A stretch of DNA of 60,000 nucleotides from Owenia fusiformis (lineage: Eukaryota; Annelida; Polychaeta; Sabellida; Oweniidae), in assembly GCA_903813345.2 (NCBI GenBank), contig CAIIXF020000008.1:2801341-2861340 (forward strand). The letters are read 5' to 3'. Shown here in pieces: positions 25,001-37,500 of this stretch. How positions within the stretch are numbered: the first letter of the stretch is position 1; each line of letters starts with the position of its first letter. Under the pieces are notes generated by a model, which worked only from the letters and a program-made list of their open reading frames with translations, made no database searches and was not told the DNA's origin. The position numbers and the translations under genes were made by a program.

Positions 25001-25582
25001 TCTGTCTGTCAACAATAGCGGCAGCCATTTTAAAACCTGTCATTAGGGTTCTCGTTTGAAGATATTTTTGTTCATTTTATCAATACAGGAAAATACCCCT
25101 TGTTCAAAAGCTCTTCTATTTCAAAATATGATGTGTGCTTCCCTATAAACCTTTCTAGTGTAATTAGAAGTGATTTATATCATATTGAGATTATAACCTG
25201 CATAGAGGATAGACTGTTTTGTCTGGAAAGCTGAGGCCTTTTTGCACTAATTACACTTATCCATCAAAACCATTCCTTTATTGTCTTTTATAAAAAAAGG
25301 AAAGTCAAACTTGAACACTGAATAATATTGAAATCATCAAGCAATTAAGCAATGTATTTTGTTATATTAAATGCACCATGATGTATTCATTCTGACCTGT
25401 AATTAAAACAGTACAGTGTATACGTATAGCAAATGCACAACACATTTACATTTAATTGATAATACACCACGCTAGAATCATACAGAAATCAGGTACAAAA
25501 GATTTGATATTTTTAAAATAAAACAAGACAGTTTGTGTCATGTTAATGCAACATATTTATTTTATAATGTTTTTACTTCCAG
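22036..25582. other. non-coding, AT-rich; no gene seen
   Basis: No exon with credible splice sites, RNA gene or clear transposon was found. A fragment near 24960-25050 (GTCTGTCTGTCAACAATAGC followed by GCAGCCATTTTAAAA) resembles B-family repeats. This DNA directly precedes the first KNTC1 exon found and is presumably intron. Confidence 0.5.
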
Positions 25583-28500
25583 TGAGCTGTATGACAACGT
25601 GCCTTGTGCTGACACAGGAGAGGTTCTCTATAGAGTGGCCCATATATTCTGTCAGTTATTAGCCAAGGAGGAGGGTGAAGATAATCTTACAACCAAAGAT
25701 CTTGAGATGCTCCCTAGCCATATCAAGCTCCTAGCAAGCCAAGCAGTGACTGTATGTAAACCAGGTAATAAGAGCTCTCCATGCTATATATTAAAGGTGC
25801 ATTAACATCTTGAATCACAGGCTCTAAAATCAGTTGAATCAAGAGAATTTTTCATTTTTGCCACCTTTTGACAATTTACCACACACAACGGGTGATGCTC
25901 AATTTAGTGAAATTAGTCAGCGGCAATCATTTCTACACATTTTAAAAAATCTTTATGTGAATTGAATTAAAATTATTCAAATCAGAGCAATTTTAGTGAA
26001 AAATTTTGTAACAGATTATCTCGTCACTCTAGGTTTCAAGGTCATTTCAATTTTGAAACTGCTTCATTTTATGTCTAATCAAAGTGGATATACAAAGTTC
26101 AAACATATCCGCGTATCTGTTCAAACATATCTGCGTATCTGTCCAATAATTCAAGCCTATCGAAACAAAATTATTACTGGAATTTTGTTATTTATGAATA
26201 CATTTGTACATTTGTTTATCTCTTGAGATTCTAACTAAGCCATAAATTAATCTCAGTTAATACAGGAAAAGACAGTACTAAATTAATAGTGGATTTATGT
26301 GTGCCAGGCAGTATCTTTAAAATAGTTGAGATGGCCCCTAATGGATTCTTGTTTTCCAATAAACAGAGCGCTTGATTAATTTATAGTCCATGTAAATCAT
26401 ATCAGTCATTTTCTAGAATCGCTTGTCTGAATTGTTTGACAGTGTGTTGAATCTGGGTGTATTTATTATGGTTTTGTGCTATTTATGTCTTTTTAATGGC
26501 TAATTCCATGCCATACTCATTGTTCAGAATGTCGTTAATATTTCTTTATATAGTAATATATTGCAAGATCTGTCTAATATATAACTCAATTTCATTTTTG
26601 ATAGAAAAAAGATAAGTTATGATTGTTTATCTACAAAACATATTTGTAACATTGATTCAGTTCAAAAATTGGTATGGCAGCAAAAATGAAATGGTTTGTC
26701 ATTTCATGTTTTTGTACTTGGAAATAAGTAGAGCAATTTTGTTGATATTTTATATTCAAATTCTTAAATAGTAAGTTTAGAAATATGGCTTTGATTTGAA
26801 TGATTTTTAATTACCATTCCAACATTTTTAAAGATGCTTTCCCAAGTGATGTGATCCTGACACTGACCAATGCTATTCATTTTATTTTACTTTCAGAACT
26901 AATTTGTGATTGTTTGAAATTTTGGTTGACACGATCCTAACACTGACCAATGCTATTCTTTTTACTTTCAGAACTAATTTCTGTTTGTTTGAAATTTAGT
27001 TGACACAATCCTAACACTGACCAATGCTATTCTTTTTACTTTCAGAACTAATTTGTGATTGTTTGAAATTTAGTTGACACAATCCTAACACTGACCAATG
27101 CTATTCTTTTTACTTTCAGAACTACTTTGTGATTGTTTGAAATTTAGTTGACACAATCCTGACACTGACCAATGCTATTCATTTTACTTTCAGAACTACT
27201 TTGTGATTGTTTGAAATTTAGTTGACACAATTGCAACACTGACCAATGCTATTCTTTTTACTTTCAGAACTACTTTGTGATTGTTTGAAATTTAGTTGAC
27301 ACAATCCTGACACTGACCAATGCTATTCATTTTACTTTCAGAACTAATTTCTGTTTGTTTGAAATTTAGTTGACACAATCCTAACACTGACCAATGCTAT
27401 TCTTTTTACTTTCAGAACTAATTTGTGATTGTTTGAAATTTAGCTGACACAATCCTGACACTGACCAATGGTATTCTTTTTACTTTCAGAACTGATTTAT
27501 GATTGCTTGAAATTTAGTTGACACAATCCTGACACTGACCAATGGTATTCTTTTTACTTTCAGAACAAATTTGTGATTGTTTGAAATTTAGTTGACACAA
27601 TCGTAACACTGACCAATGCTATTCTTTTTACTTTCAGAACTACTTTGTGATTGTTTGAAATTTAGTTGACACAATCCTGACACTGAACAATGCTATTCTT
27701 TTTACTTTCAGAACAAATTTGTGATTGTTTGAAATTTAGTTGACACAATCGTAACACTGACCAATGCTTTTCTTTTTACTTTCAGAACTACTTTGTGATT
27801 ATTTGAAATTTAGTTGACACAATCCTGACACTGACCAATGCTATTATTTTGACTTTCAGAACAAATTTGTGATTGTTTGAAATTTAGTTGACACAATCGT
27901 AACACTGACCAATGCTATTCTTTTTACTTTCAGAACTACTTTGTGATTGTTTGAAATTTAGTTGACACAATCCTGACACTGACCAATGCTATTCTTTTTA
28001 CTTTCAGAACAAATTTGTGATTGTTTGAAATTTAGTTGACACAATAGTAACACTGACCAATGCTATTCTTTCTAGTTTCAGAACTACTTTGTGATTGTTT
28101 GAAATTTAGTTGACACAATCCTGACACTGATCAATGCTATTCTTTTTACTTTCAGAACTAATTTGTGATTGTTTGAAATTAAGTTGACACAATCCTAACA
28201 CTGCCCAATGCTATTCTTTTTACTTTCAGAACAAATTTGTGATTGTTTGAAATTTAGTTGACACAATCGTTACACTGACCAATGCTATTCTTTTTACTTT
28301 CAGAACTACTTTGTGATTGTTTGAAATTTAGTTGACACAATCCTGACACTGACCAATGCTATTCTTTTTACTTTCAGAACAAATTTGTGATTGTTTGAAA
28401 TTTAGTTGACACAATTGTAACACTGACCAATGCTATTCTTTTTACTTTCAGAACTACTTTGTGATTGTTTGAAATTTAGTTGACACAATCCTGACACTGA

Positions 28501-31500
28501 TCAATGCTATTCTTTTTACTTTCAGAACTAATTTGTGATTGTTTGAAATATAGTTGACACAATCCTAATACTGCCCAATGCTATTCCTTTTACTTTCAGA
28601 ACTAATCTGTGATTGCTTGGAATTAAGTAAATGTGCATCACTTGCTGATTCTCTGTCCAAACAGAGTGAGATTGGGGATTATGGCATCTCTGTCCAGGTA
28701 TCTATTCATCATTTTTATTAAGGGACTGAGTGAAAATATCACTATTGTGTCTCATGAGACTAATAACAAAGGTTTCGAGACTGCCCTCAGCCTGCTGGTT
28801 AAGTCTTACTTAACACTGAAGTTGAGTTGTGAAAATATTATATCTCTTACTCTGTGTCTGTTTAGTGTTTCTTCGTATAGATAACTTTTAATCCCTTTCC
28901 CGTAAAATAGTGGATTTCAGATATATTCTGTGTACAGAAGTATAGTTAGTGTTTGTGTCATTTCCCGTAATAAATTATCCCACATGTTGACTTATCCTGT
29001 TTATACCTTTTCTATTAAGCATGCAAAATCCAATACTACCTAGTGAGGCTTAACCTGGATATTGGACATGAAGCATTAAGTCCTCAATCAGTATTAAATT
29101 GTCAGTATTTTGAAATCGTCAACACCAAATTGTAATCAGGACTTTTCAAAGAACATTATTTAAATAATGTTTGTGACATGTGTATTTTATGTTCAAAATA
29201 ATGTTTCATTCTTTATGTTTATACAGAAAGCGGTTTAGAATATATGATATTAATACAATCTATTCAAAATAAGATGTTTTTATGACAAATGGCAACAATA
29301 AACATCTTTTTACAACAGGTATGCCAATAAATCTTCACATTATTTTACTATTTTCAGGTATGATAATCCAATTATATCTTTAAAGTGCATTATAAAACTA
29401 TAATGATCATCTTCATACCATTAAATTCCCATTATTCAGTTCATTTAATTATCTGAAATTGTATGTGCTGTGCATGTTTTTATCTAATAAAAATAATAGA
29501 AAAGGGGAATTATATAGGAATAAAATAACTCAATTATACATATTAATTCATTGATGGTGATTTTTTCCCTACCCGATTGCCCAAATTGTAGGTAAATGTA
29601 ATCTATAGGTCCATACTATATGTCCCTCTGATATCACTATATCACATGATATGAATTTAATGTCATCTTTTTCTGTTGAGAAACATGTATAACATTGCCG
29701 TATATAAAATTTGCTACTCAGTTATTTTTCACAAAATGCAGAAAACATTGTTTCCTGATAATTGGATAACAGCTATCTTATTGCATGGTACATACTAATA
29801 TTTCATGTATTAGGACCTCCTGGCCACAATGAATGGCTTTGCATACATTGCATATGATCCTTAGAACATATTTCAAACCTACGTGAAAAAATCTCACTTT
29901 AGATACAAATTGCACAGAAACAACAAATTTAATCCCAACTTCTAGAAAAAATGATATTACTCAAAATAATTTGATATTCTATACTTATGAAGATAGATAC
30001 TATAAAAATGCAAATGATACCATCAAAATAGGATGACTATAATATTTATGTATGAATGAAAACTGATGAAATTAATAAGTGTAAGATTGTTAGAACTACA
30101 TGTAGTCATGCAAGATCGACATTATGTAGAGCTGGCATTTTAGATTAAGTTAAAGCTACACTTGGGTGGATAATATTATGTGGCATAATTGAAAAGTTAA
30201 TCTGGTGGCTAAGTATGTTATAATATAAATCTGATTAAACAGAGCTAACCTTAACCCTGAAGAACTACAGTAATTCACATAATTCTCTTCACAAGAAAAC
30301 TTTTGTCAATAGACTAGATGCGTGTATAAATACTAAATATGTAATCTTAATTTGCGTCATTAAATATTCAAAATTAAGTCAAAGTGATGTCAAATTTGTA
30401 AAAGTACATCTAGAAATATGGTTTCAAAAATTGTTAATCAACTTAAAATTTAATTTTTTTGATAAATGTGATTCCTAGTTCGGAGAGATTCTCCATAGAA
30501 ACCCATGTTGATCAATCACAAAAATTGAAATATCTTTTCTTGTATTGGACAGATAATATTTTCCTTTACTGGACATATTTTAATTTACATAATGATTACA
30601 TACACAAGGGGGATATGAAAATTGAACAACTAAAACTGATGAATATTTAAGTTACAGGGAACTTTCTATTATTCCCACCTTGCTATCTGATCCGAATGAG
30701 CCACCTGGTGGTGAAACTGGTGACTTCCTACTCCCATATTTGTAAACATATCTAACATAATCTGTCCAGGGAATTTGCTAAGTGCAAGAAGATATTTTTC
30801 ATAATAACAGAAAACGATAATTTGTTTCAATGTGACACCAAAGACCTAATCAGCTTTACATGGTGTCTCATGATTCATTCCGTATGTAAATGACTGAGAA
30901 AAAGTTGATAGTTCAAAATGTTCATCATAAACTTGAAAGAATTATTGACAATATAATGTTTAGGGTATTCATATCCTGCATTTGATGATAAAAGGCCTGC
31001 TTTTGGTGTCTTGACCATAAAATTAAGCAATTTGATTTGATCTTTCAGATAAAGCAAATGAAATGATGAAATTTTTAAAAGAAATGAAGTATATTTTATT
31101 GTGAAAATTTCTCGCCTTTAGCACCATTTAAGTGGTAAAGATACATTATGTTGTTTATTCACCTCATTACTTTGGTGAACAATTTAATCCCTTGAATACT
31201 TTAATATAATAACTTTAATTAATATCGTGATTGAATAGTCGTGTGATAGTAATTCGCATGTCCGTAAACCTGTCCCGTTATTGTCCTACTATTGACGATT
31301 TTATTTTCCATAAATTCTTATCGCATTCTAACTGTATTCTATACATGTTAAAGGTGTTATAATTATGTTCCATGGTGATAAAGGCCGTTTTGTTTTTATG
31401 TCTGCTCATGTCAGCTTGTTAGTGGCATAGAAATAATAGATAAATAGCATTGTAACAATGAAACGTGCACTCAATGTCCCATCTGAGAGCTATAATAAAA

Positions 31501-34500
31501 GGTATTATTTTATTCGATGAAATGACTCATTTATTAAATGACCAGTTGATTAAATCAAAAGAAATGTGACTTTACTGTTAATGTGACTAGAAACATGTTG
31601 GAATCTCAATGTTAGAAAGGGAAAGTGTATATTGCTGCTTTTAAACAGCTTTCCTAACACATTGAAAATCCCAAATCAACAATTTACAGTTTGATAAACA
31701 TCCGTTTAAGAAAGTAATGTTTACTATGATGAAATAAGCAATTGGTTCTCTTATTAAGGTTTAAGATATCAAAAGGATTTGTTGGTAAATGTCAGTGAAG
31801 ATAAACTAAAATGATGAATTGCAATCAGCCTTCATATTGATCACCACAAGAGTAACATGGACTCTTGTTCTGAAATAACCAATATAATTGATGTTTCTTT
31901 TCAGAGAGTCTCTGAGGACTTACATGATGCATCCAACCTTGACCCCTACACAACCTGGACATTCGACAAACACTTCAAAGAAGATGGACTCGTGCTTGAT
32001 TCCTCTCTAATTCTCCCCTTAGCATACCAGTACACAATTGCCAGTCTTCCTAGCTCAGGTTGCTTTTTAATTACAAGCACCAGAATTCAGTTATTGATTT
32101 AAGCGATAAAGATTGATGATGATGATTTATAATGTCATTTATCATAGACTCGAGGTCTTTGTTACAATTTTAATAGAGTTAACAAACCAGGAAAAAAACA
32201 TTTGAAAATCATAACCAGGCTCTTTCACATGCTCCAATAAAAAAAGCCAAATTGATTGATCATTTTATCTTATTAGAATATATTGATGATGGAGATGAAA
32301 ATTTTTGAATGTCTCTTTGACATTTACTCTCTATTTTCTAGAAAAATTGCCACATCCTTACCAACAAAACAGGATCCAGGGTGTTTCCAGGCAACAACAG
32401 ATCAAGAAATCTCAACAGGCCAATCAAAAGACCCCTGAGGCTGCTCCTTTCACTTTGAGTACAGTCGGGGTTAAAATTGTTGATCACTTACGCGAGAATA
32501 GTCTGTTGGAGCTCTGTGCACATTACAGTATTGATGCTGTGTCTTCCATACTTCAGCATATTGCGACTCAGAGCATGGGCTTTCCTATTAGTGATCAGGT
32601 ACTAATTATGAGTAAAATATCCTCTTTCTGTATATTCTCAAATTTTTGTGAACTGTCTGTAGTGTTGCTTATTTAAATGCAGAGTCAGAGATAAAAGGGA
32701 TGTAAAATTTGTAAGCATCATTTATAAAATTGGCCTACGAATATAATGTGTTAACATTTATTATATATTGTCTCCAAAATGAGCCATGATACTTATGTGT
32801 ACTCATTCAAGCTTAAATGTGCAAAAATGTATACAATCAGAATGTTGTAAGTTAAATTTAAGATGCTGCTGTTGTAATGTGTTGTTAATGCTGTTGTTGT
32901 AAATGCTGTAATTCTTTAGGATATGTTGTAATACTGTTGTCTTTAAGGATATGTTAGGTGTGATAGAGAAGGAGAAGGATCTTGGTATGCAGGCACTACT
33001 CAGGAGTCAGGGGATCATACAGGACATCACTGTGGCGCTGATATCAAAGGTGACTACTATCAATATAACTTATGGCCATACCTATAAATATATCCAGCCC
33101 TGAGCTGAGGTTCACAAGTGTTCATTTTGGAATAGAACAATCACTTTTTGTATAGATTATTCCACCTGATCCCCAAATTGTTCATTTTAAGGAAGGTAGA
33201 GTGGGATTAAAGCTATGTCTGACATGAGTATCCGAGCATATGTGTAGTTGCCAAATTAACACACTTATCCTACCTTACTACAGTATACATGCATTTAATA
33301 AAACATCAGACATGTTACATACTCAAAGAACGTCCGTCAGGGGAATAGCTATTAAGGTGGTCTTGTTTGTGTATCATGTGCTACTTCATCCTTACAGATG
33401 GTCAGTCACAGAGTAGTGGACCATAACTTAGTGCTAGGCAATCTCTATACTCTATCAGCTAAAGGAGCGTTGAACACTCTAAGGTCACACTCCACTAAAC
33501 CTGGGAACAGCTATAAGAGGATAATGGTAAGAAGCAGGGTGTGCCATGAGCTTTTAGGCTTAACTAAAACAAAATTGATTTCATGCAAGTTTTTGAAAAA
33601 AGTGTAAATTTTTTGAAATGAATAAATATGTATGTATGAGTTTCTAAGTGTTTAAAGAGCATCACAATTAAAACTGAAATTCTTCACTCTTCGTTCATGC
33701 AAACATTTTATGATACAAACTAAATGAACATTACCAAACCAATATTTCAAAACTTAAAATGATACATAATTTACTGATAGTGTATTGCATTATGCATAAA
33801 TGTTCTTGTTTGTAGTATTTGTCCAGGATTGGAATAGATCTTTCGGTACTTCTAAAAGATGAGAAAGCGCTGAAAACTTGTAAAGCACTGCAAGTAAATG
33901 CAACTTGGGGGCATAGGCTATCAACATTAGGGGTAAGTTCTTGATTACATATTTACCTACATTCTCAAATTGATCGCTTCTAGGGTGAAATACGAGATGG
34001 CATTTGACTGTGTCATTTTGACATTAATCAACAGCCAATTTTTACAAGGATACTTGCAATGGAAAACTCTTGCATTCGATTTTTGATCAAATCATTCCAA
34101 TTATATTTTTCTGTAGCCAATGTTTGATCAAGAATGAGTGAGAACATAAGGGGCTTGTAGCAAGAATATTTTCTGAAAGTAACCCACTATTCTAGCATAT
34201 ATCCCCAAGGTTATCCCCTAGGATATATCCCCAAGGTTATGCTACATGAAATGACCTTTGGAAATTGCACAGAACATTACGCAGTGTAACATTATGACAG
34301 TAAATATCTACATAAAACATCCTAATTGAATGAGACCTGTAAATTGAGAGGAAGTTGGCGCTAGATTTGTGAAAGAACTTTGTCCCTCGCTTCAATGGTA
34401 TTCCAATTCAGTGACATTCTGGGAAGGTTATGCAATATGATACAGAAGGAAATTAGCTATTGATGGGTTGACAAGGAGGAAATCAACATGTTCATTCAAT

Positions 34501-37500
34501 TTTCAAAGTGCAGTGAATAGGACCTATTCATAGAAATTGCCTCTTTTGAAAAATATCAAATTTATTCATGTTTTATAAAAGAAATAGAGTGGAATCAGCG
34601 AGGAAAAATTAAATTTTCATTTCAGAAAATTCAGGTAAATTAGCCAATTTTTCATATTATACAGAGACATTGACTCATATGGTCATTGGAATATGAATAA
34701 AGAGTTGTTATCCATGTAGGGGACTAACTTCCGAGATTAGGTTATAGTGTTATCAAGAGATGAATGAACATCAATTTAATTTTCAATTTCAAATTATCTC
34801 ATTTGTAATTACACACAATATTATAATTATACTCAGAAATACAATAAAGTGAAACCTATCTTAGTGAACACATCTCTCTACTAGTGAACACTTAACCAAT
34901 GAGCACCCCTTCTCAGCACATATTCCACTAATTTTAGTAAAAAACGGCCTCTCTGTAGTGAACACCTACCTATGGCGAACTTATTTTTGTTGCTCCAGAG
35001 GTGTTCAATGTACACAGATTTTATGGTACATCGTTATAGGTTATATCATGGTTTAATCATGGTTAAAGGATTTTAAATAATTTGTGGATGATGTTTAAGC
35101 ACAAGGTTCTGTGAAATTTTAAACATAGGTGGCACTCTGCTGTTAAAGGCTACCATACAAGAAACGAGTAATTGTATTGTATGATGTAATTGTATTGTAT
35201 GATGTGTAATTGTATTTGTATGATGTGTTATTGTATTGTATGATGTGTAATTGTATTGACAGTAAATGAAGGTAATTTATTACATCTTGTGATGATAGTG
35301 ATTTATTTTTAGATCCAATTTAAAGAGGTATTCAATGGGCCTTCAGAACACAAAGAGAAGATACTGCCATCTATTGTTCAACATGCTGAAGGAAGCATAT
35401 CACTAGTAACAGAATATTGCAGGTAAAACAAATAGAAGTTATAATTTACAACTTTTTTGTTGACACTGGTTGGTGTTTATCAGTCGGAGTCTGTAACAAA
35501 TGACAGGTAGTGACATTTTGAATGTTGATGAATTGTTTTATTAATTTTTGGGAAATGTTATACACATACCATATTAGCAATAGTTCAGACTGAAATGACA
35601 TCTTTTAAATTGCTTCGATAAATTCTCACTGTCTCAAGTTTTAAGATTGTAATGTAAATTGTAAGCAGTGTATAGAATGTAGATACATACTTTCATTGTT
35701 TCAATGGACTCTTTTAATTTGCGATATGATATTTTATCAGTGTTTCTTTGCAGTCATCGTAATAATGATAATGGAAAATAGCAAATATTAAATGATTTAT
35801 GGATTCTACAAGTTCAAATAAAAGTTTAGAATGTTAATTCCATGTACATCCAAACATTTTTTATCGCACTTTGAAAAAGTGCTATATTGTCGTCGTCTTG
35901 TGCTGTTGGGCGGGCGGGCGGGCGGGACATAAACCAAATCTTGTCATCAAATTTCCAGGATAACTGCTTACCTGTTCAACTTGAAATTTTTACACATGCA
36001 AGAGCAGACTAGTACCAAGATCTGATTAGGTTAAGGGCATGCTGGGTAAACTACATGGTGGCCATTTTGAATTTTTCAACAAATCTTGTCATCAAAATTC
36101 CAGGAAAACCACTTATCCGTTCAACTTGAAATTTTTACAGATGCAAGAGCAGACTATTGCCAAGATCTGATTAGGTTTTGGGTATGCTGGCTGAATTACA
36201 TGGTGGCCATTTTGAATTTTCAATTTGGCGGCCATTTTGAATTTTTCAATTTTCTCCATATTGACCAAATATTTTTATCGCACTTTGAAAAAGTGCTATA
36301 TTGTCGTCGTCTTGTGCTGTTGGGTGGGCGTGCGGGCGGGCGGGACATCAACCAAATCTTGTCATCAAATTTCCAGGATAACTGCTTACCTGTTCAACTT
36401 GAAATTCTTACAGATGCAAGAGCAGACTAGTACCAAGATCTGATTAGGTTAAGGGCATGCTGGGTAAACTACATGGCGGCCATTTTGAATTTTTCAACAA
36501 ATCTTGTCATCAAAATTCCAGGAAAACCACTTATCCGTTCAACTTGAAATTTTTACAGATGCAAGAGCAGACTATTGCCAAGATCTGATTAGGTTTTGGG
36601 TATGCTGGCTGAATTACATGGTGGCCATTTTGAATTTTTCAATTTGGCGGCCATTTTGAATTTTTCAACTTGCTCCAAATTGACCAAATTTTTTTTTTAA
36701 AAACATCTACAAGTTCTCAGAAGTTCAAATCTGACCTTAGATTTCACATTTGACCTTTCGTTGACCTTCAGTGACCTTGAAAAGGTCAAAAAAGTTGATT
36801 TTCTAAATTGATATTTTGGATTTAAATTTAGGTCAGCTAAATTACAAAACACCTACTGAGGTCTGAAAAAGTTAAATTTTCAAGGTCGAAGGTCAAGGTC
36901 ATTAAACTAGGTCACAAATGATGTTATCCAAGTTTCTCAAAGTTTGAGACTACAAATCAATTCTTGTCATCAAAATTCCAAGAAAACCGCTAACCTGTTC
37001 AACTTGAAATTTTTACACATGCAATAGCAGACTAGTGCCAAGATCTGATTAGGTTAAGGGCATGCTGGGTAAACTACGTGGTGGCCATTTTGAATTTTTC
37101 AACAAATCTTGTCATCAAAATTCCAGGAAAACCACTTATCCGTTCAACTTGAAATTTTTACAGATGCAAGAGCAGACTATTGCCAAGATCTGATTAGGTT
37201 TTGGGTATGCTGGCTGAATTACATGGTGGCCATTTTGAATTTTCAATTTGGCGGCCATTTCGAATTTTTCAATTTTCTCCAAATTGACCAAATATTTTTT
37301 TTAAAAACATCTACAAGTTCTCAGAAGTTCAAATCTGACCTTAGATTTCAGATTTGACCTTTCGTTGACCTTCAGTGACTTTGAAAAGGTCAAAAATTTG
37401 TTTTTCTAAATTGATATTTTTTGGATTTAAATTTAGGTCAGCTTAATTACAAAACACCTACTGAGGTCTGAAAAAGTGAAATTTTCAAGGTCGAAGGTCA

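Noticed and set aside
25752-25764. Alternative donor GTATGT at 25752 joining directly to 31905 in phase 0
   Set aside because: It is phase-compatible and could be a real skip form, but using 25764 and the exon at 28600 keeps the frame and adds a plausible coding exon, so it was not chosen as the main model.
26853-28599. CRISPR-like or satellite centromere reading of the 74-bp array
   Set aside because: Units are contiguous without unique spacers, the genome is eukaryotic, and the unit is explained by the adjacent exon boundary.
36086-36430. 114-residue plus-strand frame and its relatives at 20591 and 37109
   Set aside because: These are translations of family A modules; the same peptide recurs wherever the repeat occurs.
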